Shown here in pieces: positions 45,586 through 57,248 of a stretch of DNA of 64,000 nt (positions are counted from its first letter, which is position 1; each line of letters starts with the position of its first letter). The notes below the pieces were generated by a model, which was not told where the DNA came from, made no database searches, and saw only the letters and a list, made by a program, of their open reading frames with translations. Source of the stretch: Phytophthora quininea (lineage: Eukaryota > Oomycota > Peronosporomycetes > Peronosporales > Peronosporaceae); the NCBI GenBank assembly GCA_011947345.1, contig JAAVTG010000843.1:157276-221275 (forward strand), written 5' to 3'. A program made the translations under genes and the position numbers.

Positions 45586-45670
45586 CTCAATGAATTGTGC
45601 CGATCCCGTTGCAAGAGCCTTCTCAGTTGAGTTGACGACAAGAAGCTACCTATTCAAGCCTTGAAACGCA
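45586..45670. repeat. Inner end of the inverted repeat around the cysteine-rich genes, left
   Basis: 85 bases matching 46571-46655 in reverse. The pairing continues outward to 44630 and 47321, except that about 290 bases (45297-45585) have no counterpart on the right. Confidence 0.85.
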
Positions 45671-45726
45671 GCTTGGCGTTCACGTCTCAATTTGAGCCCT
45701 TCCATCAAGTCTTCCTCCCTGCAACC

Positions 45727-45888
45727 ATGCGTCTCCGTTTCGCTGTGCTGGTCCTATCTGCTGCCGTTTTCCTCGCAAACGTCGAAGCAACCGAGACATT
45801 CAAGCACGGCCTTACTCGAACATCCATGCTTGCTCTGTCCGAAGTGGTTGGCGTCGAGTCCAACAGCGTGCGGAATTCACGCTTATAA
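45727..45888 (+). pseudogene. Truncated secreted protein
   Basis: The ATG at 45727 opens a signal peptide (M-R-L-R-F-A-V-L-V-L, to about residue 20). The frame ends after 53 residues, just inside a direct repeat (45865-46003). The first 45 residues look like the start of a small secreted effector whose remainder was replaced by rearrangement. No RxLR motif before the stop. Confidence 0.5.
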
Positions 45889-46003
45889 TGCCCCAGAGGT
45901 TTACGACGCTAGGAGTGTATTTCAAGGATGAGACGGGTTGTCGAGTTGCCAACGCCCACAACCAGTGGAATGGACACATCAGCGTTCGACTGCGTAAGCC
46001 GTT
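45865..46003. repeat. 139-bp direct repeat, copy 1
   Basis: Nearly identical to 46431-46569 (two substitutions seen). Between the copies, CATAAGCATGATGGTCATCGCATCCAACC-like sequence also occurs twice, near 46063 and 46243. Confidence 0.85.
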
Positions 46004-46430
46004 CTTCAACGGATCAGCAATACTTACCGGCTTGAGTTGTGAGCTCATGAGTGAGTTAAATCATAAGCATGATGGTCATCGCATCCAACCAGCTTTGAAA
46101 GAAGACGGAACGCTTTTCTAATCTGTCGAGGTCGTTTGCGCAGGAAAGAAGCAGTATGAAACGAGTAATCACGCTGGTTCTTCTTTTCGTTGTTGCTGCT
46201 TGAGAGCTTTCCTTGGCGTCCAAATGGCGCCAGTCATGAAGTCATAAGCATGACGGTCATCGCATCCAACCTGCTTTGTAAAAAGGCGGTTGTGGCGATA
46301 CTGGAGGTGATTATGAAATGTTCCTGAGAATGGAACCGCTGTATGCGGTCGCAGCGTTGATGGAAATGTAAAATATTACAATACCGCGAAAGCATCTCTC
46401 GACGCAACGAAGGGATCATAGTGGTGAGTC

Positions 46431-46569
46431 AGCGTGCGGAATTCACGCTTGTAATGCCCCAGAGGTTTACGACGCTAGGAGTGTATTTCAAGGATGAGAC
46501 GGGTTGTCGAGTTGCCAACGCCCACAACCAGTGGAATGGACACACCAGCGTTCGACTGCGTAAGCCGTT
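46431..46569. repeat. 139-bp direct repeat, copy 2, at the palindrome junction
   Basis: Ends exactly where the inverted copy of 45586-45670 begins (46570-46571), so it marks a rearrangement breakpoint. Confidence 0.85.
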
Positions 46570-46570
46570 G

Positions 46571-46655
46571 ATGCGTTTCAAGGCTTGAATAGGTAGCTTC
46601 TTGTCGTCAACTCAACTGAGAAGGCTCTTGCAACGGGATCGGCACAATTCATTGA
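46571..46655. repeat. Inner end of the inverted repeat around the cysteine-rich genes, right
   Basis: Reverse complement of 45586-45670; leads into the cysteine-rich gene at 46800. Confidence 0.85.
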
Positions 46656-46799
46656 GTTGCAGTCGCTTCGCGCTTATGGCGTTTGCCGGAAAGCAATCTG
46701 TCGAATTCCAAATCGTCACCTCCCATGTGGAACTCCAAGTTCACCACCTCTCACTTCTCAATTTGCAGCTCTCAAGCATCTACAGTACCAACAGTCCCG

Positions 46800-47321
46800 A
46801 TGTTCACGATCCGTTCGACCACCATCGCCCTAGCAGCTTTCGGCGCTGCGTTCGTCTTCGCTGCTCAAACGGCACCGCAATACTTCGTCCAAGTCGTCCA
46901 GAACGGTGAAGACTGCAACTACGTCTACAAGACGCTGCCCATGTGCGCTTCCAAGAACTTTGTCTGCCGCATGAAACCCGGCCACGAGGCGTACATGGAG
47001 CCTCCGTCGTGTATCGAGTACAACCCGTCCAACATGCAGGACAACCCGTACGAGGCCGAGGAAAATTCGGTGAGCCCGTGGGGAGTCTGCAGTCCTGTTG
47101 CCGAGAAGAACCGCAAGCCTGGAGATGCCCCCGTTTGCAAGCGTGACTTTCAGTGCATGTGTCTGCATGGCGACAAGTCCTGCTCGTGTGTTCCTCCTGA
47201 CTTTGTAAACGAAGCCAGCGCTACTGTGAGGTGCGGTAAAACTGCCTGCTTCGTCGGCCAATACTGTCACTACGTCCAAGCTGGCGGAATGGCGTGCCAG
47301 CAAAAACCTTACTACTTGTAA
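46800..47321 (+). CDS. Secreted cysteine-rich protein, intact
   Basis: 173 residues. The first 90 or so are almost identical to the gene at 44630-45163. The second half differs (S-V-S-P-W-G-V-C, D-K-S-C-S-C, F-V-N-E-A-S, A-C-F-V-G-Q-Y-C) while keeping every cysteine. Such a sharp change of similarity inside the coding region suggests gene conversion or rapid diversification of the second half. Signal peptide as in the paralogue. Function unknown; secreted, disulfide-rich. Confidence 0.86.
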   Translation: MFTIRSTTIALAAFGAAFVFAAQTAPQYFVQVVQNGEDCNYVYKTLPMCASKNFVCRMKPGHEAYMEPPSCIEYNPSNMQDNPYEAEENSVSPWGVCSPVAEKNRKPGDAPVCKRDFQCMCLHGDKSCSCVPPDFVNEASATVRCGKTACFVGQYCHYVQAGGMACQQKPYYL

Positions 47322-47407
47322 GGCAAACTTCGACCCTGAGCAGAGTAGCGCCGTTCACTCGCCTCCAAACTTCTTGCAGATAAATTTACTACAAATGAGA
47401 TACCAGT

Positions 47408-50400
47408 TCATTGCTGGTGGCATTCTGAAGGTTGGTCTGTTTGCTGTCGTTCTGTTGCCAAACTGCGTTTCATAACATGTGTGAGTCGACGCTTAGGACG
47501 GGGTTCCGGAGCTGCTTGAGCTGCCGATTGCGACGCGAAGAAATCTCTTGCGTCCACGAACTCACTTGTACTAGTAGTAGTTGTTAAGTCGACAACTTCC
47601 TGTTGTGAAGCCTCGGCTCTGAGCCTGCGTTTTTCATCTCGAGACCCTGAGACTTGATTGTTCTTCTTCTGTCTTTCATGCTGCAGTAACCAATGGTTCG
47701 CAGAGTCCTTCAACCGATCGACTTCTGTGGCTAAGGCCACATTTCTGGTTTGCAGTTGCTTCTGTTCCTGGATGAGCTTCGCGTTCACAAGGAGAAGATC
47801 GCGACGCTTGTTGTCGACTGCCTCCTTGTCGTGCTCGAGTTGTTGGATGCGACTCACGTAGTAATTGTTTGCTTTTTGGATACTGTCCCGACTACATGTA
47901 CAGGTACAGCCAGCGAGCTTCTGGTGCAATTGTTTGTTCTCTGCGACCAGGTTTTCGAGTTCTGTGACCATGAGACGAACCTGCGTGTTCAACTGCGACG
48001 AAACTCGTGACGATTCGTCTTCCAGACCTCGCTTGCGCTTCTCCTGCATGGTAAAGTGAGCGCGCTCTTTTTCAAATGAGATTGCCTTTGACTCCAGCAC
48101 TGCCGTTCTGCTTTTCAGGTTTTCGATTGTCATTTCCTTCTGGGCTGCACCAGCTTTCAGAGCTTTGTTGGCGGCAACTAGTCGTTTGTTCGACTCGAGC
48201 TGGTTTTGAATTGTTTCCTTCAACCTTGCTTCCTGCTGGCTGCAGTTTTCGCTGAGTTCTTCGATGCGAGTGCACAGTTCTCTCTCTTTACCACCCATTC
48301 AGCGTTAGAAACTGAGTGTTGCTTCGTGTATGCTTCCAACTCACCCTTGACTCTATCGATGCCAGCTTGGAACGCGGCGCATTTCTCATCGTGAAGCTGC
48401 TTCTCCTTTCGCAGCTTTAATATTAATCTCTCGATCTCTAGGGATTTCGCGTCAATTACCGCAGTCATCCGTAAAGTTGAGGCCGAGATTTTGTCTTGGT
48501 ACTGTTGCCGAACGTCGCTAACCTCACGCTTCTTTAGCATCTCAAATCGTCGTCGTTCAGCAAAGAGATCCTCAACATGCATCGCAGAGCGCTCAACATG
48601 CAATGCGTACTCGCGCTCTTGTGCATGGAGATTGTTTACTAGATTTTCTTGATTCACCAATAGACAATCGTATTGACCGCGCAAGCAATCGTTTTCAGAC
48701 CTGAGCGTCGCACAATCTCGTCGAAGCTCCATTAGCTCGTGATCTCGTGTAGTTAGTGTTCTCTTGAGGGATTCTTCTCGCTCGATGGCTTTTGTAAGCT
48801 CTGCTTCCAACCCCCAACAGTCTCGAGGAGTTGCTAGTCGCTCCAGCATTTGAGAAGCTATGTCCTCCTCGAGGTGGAGCTGCCTCTCATTCAATACTTG
48901 AACACTTGCTTTGAATTCTGCCGCTTTGGATTGCATAAGTTGTTGAGAACAGGTCAACTCCCGCTGTGTGGCCAGAAGAGCTTGCTGAGAGTCAAAGTAC
49001 TTCTCCTCAAATGACTTTTTCAGTCGGGTTCAATCCTCGACATCATCCAGCAATGCTTCGAGTCTTGCAGATGTGTCGCTATGGACTTGCTTCTTCAGCT
49101 CCGTGTTCTCTAATTCCAAATGACGGAGCTTCTGCATTAGCTCCGGATTAAATTCGCTAATACCGTTAGCGACGGTCTGATCGAAGGAATGGTCGTCAGA
49201 AGCCGGTACTTGCTTCTCTACTGAATCCCGAAGCTGGGCATTCAGCGCTTGAGTTTCTTGAAGTGCACTTTGCGCAGTCTCCAAGTTGCTTTGCGCCCCG
49301 ATCAATTCTCGATGTTCACATTCGAGACGTGATTCCAATTCTGACACTCGAAATTCCTGCAACTTGGCTTAGTCCTTCACTTCACATTGCCACACCACGC
49401 TGCTGTAAACTTACCAAAGCAGTGTTTGTCTGTTTTGCCTCCTGTAGCTTGCGATACCACGTCGATGCTTTTGCAAGCTCACGCTCTAATACCAGGTTTT
49501 TATCGATGAGTTCTGTGTTTTTATCCTCAGCGCGCTAATCCATTTTCAATACCCAAGGTTAGAATCTGCTACAACCCCATGGTTTCACCTGAAGCGCTGT
49601 ACCTGCAAATTAGCGTTTGCTCCTGAAAGTTTGTCAACCCTTGCCTTGTATTTTGCCACCGTCGAGTCCATTGTCTTGACTTTCTCCGCAAGAGGCCGCA
49701 ATAAATCCACTTCGTCGCGAAGCCCCGACGCTTCTTTCGATAGTGCTTCCTTTTCATCAAGTTCACCTTGCGCTGTATCTAGTCGACGCTGGAGTCTCTG
49801 GATTTTATCATCATAAAGAGCTCGCAACGCCCGTTCTTTCCGCAGGATATCAACGTCTAGCTGTTCTTTTAGCTGTTGAATGGTTTCCACAGCCGTCATC
49901 TTCTGCGTCTCCACTTCTCGGAACCTCGCGTTTGTTTGTTCCAGCTCCTGGGCAAGGTGCACCTGCCAACAAACAATGCCAAATCAATTTCTGCTCCAAA
50001 ATACTCTTACGCAGGCGTACATTTTCATCTTTCAGGACACCATTTTCCCGTTGTAAGCGTTCTAACGCAGCGTTCCTGGACAAATACAACTGATAGTCTT
50101 GATTCTCTGACCTGATTCCTTTTGCTTCTGTTGCAACTTCATCGGTTTGTCGCTTTCAATTTGCACCTGATCGTCTTCAATAATGGACACTCCTTTAGCC
50201 ATCACCTTCTCAATAATCTTCATCAAGTCTGCCTGCACTGCGTCGTCCATCGTCAAGATGTCTTGAATAAATTGTTCTTTGGAGTCGCACTGCACCACAG
50301 CTCCCAACACCAACTCCACCACATTTCTGATCGTAATATTTGTCTCCAAGTTGCAGTCCTCAGCATTTAAGAGTCTTGCGGTGTTAATAACTAGAGAAGT

Positions 50401-50664
50401 CTCGTAAAAGCCCTCAACCGTCGCCAGAACACCACTCCAGCCATATACTTCTGTTAGTTGTACAGCGCTACTGGGAAATCTGTGCAACACGACAAGAATG
50501 AGTAATTTTCAAAGCTGCTTCTGCACCACATACTCAACATACGCGATCTGTAGCACCCGTCGCACGGTTTCGACGCAGCTCTGTCGTGGATGGACAGCGT
50601 AGAACGCTAGCCATCGCTCCAGACTCGCCACTTGAGCAGCAACTTCGCCATCCGTTTGGTTCAT
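47408..50664 (-). pseudogene. Hook-like microtubule-associated coiled-coil protein
   Basis: An N-terminal Hook/CH-like domain spans exon 1 (from 50664, L-E-R-W-L) and exon 2 (T-N-I-T-I-R-N-V-V-E-L-V-L-G-A-V-V-Q-C, then F-I-Q-D-I-L). The rest is long coiled coil to 47408. Introns that fit are 49535-49602 (68 bases), 49363-49414 (52 bases) and 48286-48344 (59 bases, GTGAGT donor, TTCTAAC branch). Hook proteins link cargo to microtubule motors. The junction after exon 1 and a frame change near 50090 are unresolved. An in-frame TGA at 49030-49032 has no intron to remove it. Either a decayed gene or a draft sequence with errors. It starts 231 bases from the XMAP215-like gene on the other strand. 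Confidence 0.75.
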
Positions 50665-50894
50665 ACGGATTTACTAAACTTTTCTACTAATCTGTTTGGT
50701 TTTCAACGAGCACTGTCAAATTTAAATTTGGCGCCCTACCATCACTCTTTAGACTTGATTTTACTATTGACATGTCGCAAAATTATTGAAAAATTGAACG
50801 TTGGTCCATATTAAAAAAATCCTCAGGGCGGAAGAAAAGCCTTCCGCATCCATCGGCTCTACCTTCGCTGCTGCGGCGCTTCAGGGACCGTACG
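50665..50894. promoter_or_regulatory. Divergent intergenic region between two microtubule genes
   Basis: 230 bases separate the Hook-like start (minus) from the XMAP215-like start (plus). It must hold both 5' leaders and both promoters. It contains AT-rich stretches (AAATTTAAATTTG near 50720) but no motif I can name with confidence. Confidence 0.55.
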
Positions 50895-53800
50895 ATGGCC
50901 GAGAAGTGCCTGCGGAACGCGAGCTGCAAGTGCAGCATGTGCGCAGGCTTCGACGTGGCCTCGCTCATGAGTATTTCCAAGTCGATCTCGTCGAACATTC
51001 AATACGAAGAAGAGAGTGAAGGTCAGGAGCCGCCTCCGCCGTCCAGCAAGACCGTGATGAACTCTCCTCCTGTGGTGGCGCGCAAAACGTTCGTGTCAAA
51101 CTCCCCGCCCATCCCTGCGGTGAAGACCCAGCTCCCAGAGCCCATGGAGGTGGAAGCTCAAGCTCAAACCCTAACTCCGAACGCTGATGTCGCCATGGCC
51201 TCTCCAGACTCCAACATGGAAGTCGTGGCATCTACCCTGTCCAACTTGGACATGGATACACAACTGGAAGCTGCCAATGGAGCTGTATCAGTGGACGCTT
51301 TGCTGCCGAAGCTCACGGATAAGAACTGGAAAGTCCGAAAAGAAGCTTTCGAAGACGCGAAGACGCTGTTTGAGCAGAGAGGAGTCAAAACCCAGCAGGT
51401 GCGGCCAGTGATGGAGCTGTTCACCAAAATGTGCGAGGATGCCAACGCCAGCGCCATGGAAGCCGGCATAGCTGCTGTACTGGCATACACGCTGAACGTG
51501 CAGCCGTTTGACAAAGAGATTGTAGGTAGAGTGATGGCCAAAGTGACAGATAAAGGCTTTTCCAGTCGGCCAGGCATCGTGAAGCTTTGTGAGGAGCTGA
51601 CAGACGCGTTTATCGCTGCGGGTGCAGCGGAGGAGACTGTTACAGCTCTGCTGGAAGGCACGAATAACAAGAAACCCAAAGTCCCGCCGGCCTGTGCCTC
51701 GTGCATATTGGAGGCCTTGAAAGACTATGGCCCACGGGTTGTCCCTCTGCAAGCTATCAAGACTGCGCTGCCCAAGATGCTGGAAGGTGCTGTTAAAGTG
51801 CGTCCTGTGGCGATGAACATGATGGTAGAAATCTATCGGTGGACGGGACCAGCACTGGTACAGGATATTGTGTCAAACCTTCGGCCGGCCCAGCAAACGG
51901 AGTTTACTGAATCGACTAAGGATGTTGTAGTTGGTCAGGCGGCACCTACGAAATTCGTTCGCGGAGCAAAGTCGTCTGCTCCAGCTGCTGGTGCAGGAAG
52001 AAAAGCATCAACTGGTGCATCGGGCGTTGCGGCAGCTCCAGCCCCCGCATTTGACCCTCGCGAGTTCGCCGAAACAGTGGATTTGCTCGCTAAACTGCCA
52101 AAAACGGAGTTTAAAAAGAAACTGGAGCTCCCCAAGTGGAGTGAGAAGGTAGAAGCGTTGAAAATTGTGCTGGACTTGATTGGCAGTGTGCCAAAGCTTG
52201 CAGACGGCGACTATTACGAGCTCGTTGCCACCCTTAAGCCGCTGGTGAACGATTCCAACGTCAATATTGCGGCCAAGTCCATCGAAGTGTTTGGAGCTCT
52301 TGCAGACGGCTTGCGCAAAAGCTTTACGCAATTTGCGCGGCAGGTGTTTCCCGATATTTTGCGTAAACTGTCGGACAAGAAGACTGTGATTCTGATTGCG
52401 ACCAACAACACTCTTGATCTCTTTCTGCAGCATGCGATGACGATTGATGTGATGATGGAGGATCTGAAGCTTGCTTGCGACGCGTCCAAGAACAAGGCGC
52501 CCGCTGCACGTGTCCAGACTATGAGCTTCTTGGCACGAGCTGTAGACAAGAAGTATGTGGATTTGAACGACAAGGCGCTGGTTGTGACTTTTGGGGGTTG
52601 TTCACGAAAGGCATTGACGATACGGACCCGACAGTGCGAAAAGCCGGTCAAGAGGCTTTGATTGTGCTGTTAAAAGCGACCGACCAAACGGGCACTTGGC
52701 TTCAAAGTGTAATGGACGACATTGCTCGGAAAAACCGCGGGCTTTCAAGGCCATTCAAAAGGAACTAAGCGGTTCAAGCACTTCGGCACCGCCTTCACGC
52801 CCTGGTAGTGCGCGTTCATCTCGTCCTGGTAGTGCAGCGTCATCCCGTCATGGAAGTGCGCCGCCTTCTCGACCTGCAAGCAATGCTGGTAGTGAGGTGG
52901 CGGACGAAGATGTCGAAATGACTGCCCCTGCTCCAGTCCAACGTCCGTCGTTGAAGAAACGAGGACCACCTTCTCGCTTGGGTGGGAAACCTGGCGCTGC
53001 GACGGCAAAAGCTGCGCCCTCGAGAAAACCGTCCGCTGGTACAGGCGGCACAGGGGCAAGTGGTGATGTTAGCACTGATTTCTCTCCGATGGCTATCTCC
53101 GTCTCTCCAGAAGAAGCTGAAGACATTCTTGTAGACTTGGATATTGAAAACTGGGGTGCGATTCAAGCAGGCTTTGCCAGCTCGAAGTGGATGGAACGCA
53201 AGGCAGCGATTGAAGCCATGGAGGAATATGCGAAGACCCAGTCGGACTCGATGAGCATGCGTGTGATCGAGGCTTTTACAGCGTATTTATCGAAACAAGT
53301 CAAAGACTTCAAAGACAGCAACATCAACGTGCTCAAAAGCGCCTTCCAGGCCGTGGGGACCTTTGCGGAAAACGCGGCCAGCAAGTTTCCGCGCGGTGTG
53401 GTTTGCCTTGTCGTCCCTCGCGCGTGCGACAAGATTGCGGACCGCAAAGCAAACGAAGTGATAAAGAATATGCTCATGCAGTTGTGTGAGGCCACGAGTC
53501 CTTCGTACACGACCGGCTGCGTGATCGAGTACATGCCGAAGGTACGAACACCGCTAGCGCATATTGAAGCGCTCACGGTCTTGACCGAATGCGTCAATGA
53601 TTTTGGTATTGCCATCTGTAATCCGAGGGCCCTAGTTGAGTACGCCAAGGGGCCTCTAGGATTGGAAGGCTCGAACCCGAAAGTGCGTAGTGGTGCTACG
53701 TCTTTGCTCAGTGCTATGTACGCCCAACTTGGTCCTGCTCTCTTGCCCATTCTAAATCTTGAAAGTTGGAAGCCAGCACTTGCTTCGACGGTGGAGGAAG

Positions 53801-56800
53801 AGTTTAAGAAGGTAGGGTTTGACCCAGCTCAAGCTCAAGCTAGTGTAAAGCGACAGGTTAAGGACCAGGATGAAGCGCCGGCTGCAGCCGACCCTGGCGC
53901 CCTTTTCGGACGTGTAGACATTAGTAGCCAAATTACGAAAGATTTGCTGGAGGACATGAAGAACGAGTCCGATAAAGTGGCTTGGAAGAAGCGTGCAGCA
54001 GCGATGGAATCGGTGCAAAGCATTTGCGAGGGGCAGGCTGTGCGATCGAGTTCACCCGTCCTGTTCAAGAGTTGCTACGCAGTCTGAAAGCTCGACTTAA
54101 CGACTCGAACGCCAATTTAAAGGTGAAGGCCGCCAATGTGATCGCTATTGTGGCCACAAGCGTCGGCCCTGATGTCGGTAAAATGTCGAAAATCCTCGGT
54201 CCTAGCCTGGTTTCAGGCGTTGCTGATAACAAGAAGATGATGCAAACTGCGGCCATTCAGGCGCTGCACAAGTGGGTTTGCCACAACAACGAAACCTCCT
54301 CTGTCTGCATGGAAGCGATGCTGTCACCGCTCTCAGAAGGTCTCACAAACACTGTGGGGAGAGCCGAGCTGCTGGGCTGGGCTGCAGAGCACTTGCAAAA
54401 GTGCGACAAGTTAGATTTACAGTGTCTGGTCGCACCAACTGTGCAGTGTATGATGGACAAGTCTTCTGAAGCGCGCGAGAAGGCACAACTGGTGCTGGTC
54501 GAAGTGATGAAGTCAGTAGGTAAGGATGTGGTGTTTACGACAGGCTGCAGAGATATTAAACCAGCAGCTATGCGAGCTTTGAAGCCGCTTCTGGAAAAAG
54601 TAAGTGAGATAGTGGGAGCTAGTGGGGTAGTGGCGCGAACTGCTGAAGTTGCTGCGCCGGTTGCGGCGAGCGCGACGCCTACCAAGGCCCCTGCTGCGGC
54701 CAACATGAGAAGGCGAGCAAGTGCGACCGCTCCTGGTACACCCACCTTAAAGTCCCGACTAGCTAGACCGAGCTCACTTCGTGCGCCATCGGCTTCGTCA
54801 CTTGTTGAGGCAGAAAAGGATCCTTCCACATTGCTAAAGATGAGCTCGAACAAACCATCTCGGCTCTCCAAGGGCCAGTACAACAAGTGGATCTTCGATA
54901 CGACTTCTATGAGCGAAATGAACGCTCGTAAGAGCGAAGTCGACGCCGAGTGGAAACCGTTTTTGTCTCCCGAGTTTCACTCGAAGCTGTTTGCTCCGTC
55001 CTTGGAGAAGGGGATGGCAGTGGCGATGGATGAGTTGATGTTGTGTGTCCTCCAGCAACCGGATGAAGTGGTGTCTTCGCTTGACTTAATTTTGAAATGG
55101 TGCAGCTTGCGCATTGTGGACAACAACGTGCAAGCGCTTGCAAAGCTTCTAGAAGTATTAGTAAAGCTGTTCGAGATGCTTAAAGGTAGTGGCTACCAGT
55201 TGGATGATGTTGAAGCAGCAATTATATTGCCGTACTTACTCCAAGAGAGCGGGCAGTCAAAGCCACGCTTCCGAGTCCGCTTCCGAGACGTCATGAAGCT
55301 CATTGTGGACGTCTACAGTGCCGAGAAATACGTCCCCTACTTGATGGAATGTTTCAATGGCTCCAAGAACATTAAAAGCCGCTGCGAGTGCATCGACCTC
55401 GTCGAGTACATTGTCACTGTTCATGGGTACCATGTGCTGGGACGTAGATGCATTAAAGATGTAGGCAAGTACGTTGTAGCTCACGAAAAAGAGATTCGTG
55501 AGAGCGCCATCAACGCTCTTGTGGCTGTCTACACGCGGACAGAAGGAGGAAACCTTAACAAGTTTCTGCGACTCGCTGGGGTTGATTCTCAACAAGGAAT
55601 CGACCTATTAACTGCTCGTTTAAAGCACATGCCCGTTAACACAACGTCGGCTGCTGTGGAAGACGAACAAGTGCCGAAGCCTCAGCAGCGAACAGAGTTT
55701 GGCCGTGCAACTGCAGTCAGCCAGCCGACAGTGCCGCCTACAATCCAAAGTGTGCAGGAGCCTACTCCAATGACTGGAGTTCAACAGTTCCAGGATGATG
55801 ATGTGGATATGAATGCGCCGCACGTCGAAGACGTTGAAGAAGCTGTAGAGGAGAATCCGAACGTCACTGACATTGAAGAGCTGCTCCTTGGCCCCATCAA
55901 AATTTGGTAACAACGTCGAACGAAATCGTGCCGTTGGGTACTCCAGCGTATAAAGAAGGTAGCAATGCGCTGAAGGGGCTCTATGCCATCGTTAATCGCC
56001 CCTCCGGCCCCGCCGAAGTGGAATTCCTGCGCTCGTATGTGAACGAAATCCTTGTAGCGCTGTGCGACTGCATCCACGGAGCTTTCTACGCCGGTAACGC
56101 CGAGAAGAGACCGGAAATGTACGTTCTTTCGATGAGTTTGACGACCTTGGGAGTGGTTTTGAACAGCGACGCGCTGGAGAAGATCAACAGCTTCACAGTG
56201 GAACGGATTTTAATTGAACTCTGCTCAAAGATTTTGGATCCACGGATGGAGAAGTTCGCTGATAAGGCCAATCTACCGGCTGCAGAGAAGGCCATGATGC
56301 CACCAGAGGACAAACGTTTCTTGGTGGCTTTGAAGGCTTTGTACAAGTCCGTGCGCTATCTAACGGAGCGAGTAAAGCCTGATGTCGTGTACCAATCTGT
56401 GATTCACGTTCTGCAGCGCTTGATGCACAACGACGTGGGCGAGTACAACAAGAACGACGCTCTGAAGCATCTGCTCAAAGAGGATTCATTGGACCAGTTT
56501 GTCGGCCGCATCTTGATCAAGATGACCAACGCCCAAGCCAACGCGCTCAATCCTTTCGAAGACGTCAATCTCTTCGGTGTTTTCATGCGCATGCACATGT
56601 TCTTTCGACGCTCCCTCGAGCTGAAGTGATGATGGTGGACATCGCCAATGATAACATGCAGGAAGCTTTGCGGCTCATCGCCGAGAGCCTCCTGAAGACT
56701 CGACCAAGTGCCTTGGAAGCGGCCATGAAAGACGTGCCACTGACATCTCCTGTACGTACACTTCTTGCCGAAATGGGTTTAAGTTTGTCCCAGCAAGTAG

Positions 56801-57165
56801 CAGCAGAGCCCACTGGTCGGCAATACTCTGAAAATGGTCATGGGATTGCAGAGCCCACGACTCATTTTACAGTCCAGCAGATGACCAACAGCGGCGATGC
56901 GTCAGCTAGTAGTGACAGCATCAATCGCCGATTGTTCGCTCCGAGAGAAGGAGAAATTCCGACCCGAATGACAAGGACTGCCTCGGCGGCTCCTTCCTTT
57001 GCTGGTAACTCGACGGTGACTGAGAGACGCAGTTTCCCTTCGTTCAACGAGTTCGCTGCTAATCGTAGCGCATCCATAAGCAATGCAGCACCTCGCCCAA
57101 CCAGCACGACTGCACACTTGGATAGCCTGCGTGAGAGGCTGCAGATGTCTCGTCATTTCAAGTAA
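50895..57165 (+). CDS. XMAP215/Stu2/MOR1-type microtubule polymerase with five TOG domains
   Basis: About 2,080 residues. An acidic, proline-rich N-terminus precedes five TOG/HEAT arrays: TOG1 (from 51289, L-P-K-L-T-D-K-N-W-K-V-R-K), TOG2 (from 52050), TOG3 (from 53110), TOG4 (from 53920) and TOG5 (from 54880). Between TOG2 and TOG3 is a linker with repeated S-R-P-G-S-A units (52780-52870). These proteins carry tubulin to growing plus ends. No introns found. The frame breaks by one base near 52588, 52735, 54040, 55900 and 56625, several at short homopolymers. A gene of this kind is essential, so sequencing errors are the better explanation. The C-terminal 180 residues (56626-57165) are serine-rich. 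Confidence 0.85.
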
Positions 57166-57248
57166 ATGGCAAATTGACACGTTTTAGAACAAACCAGGTA
57201 GGTAGACTACCTAAGGTAGTCAATGAATGTTTAGGTGGTCGGTAGTCG

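Noticed and set aside
50062..50110. 22-base intron to repair the Hook-like frame near 50,090
   Set aside because: Far shorter than the 52-68-base introns of the same gene; a base error or real frame shift is more likely.
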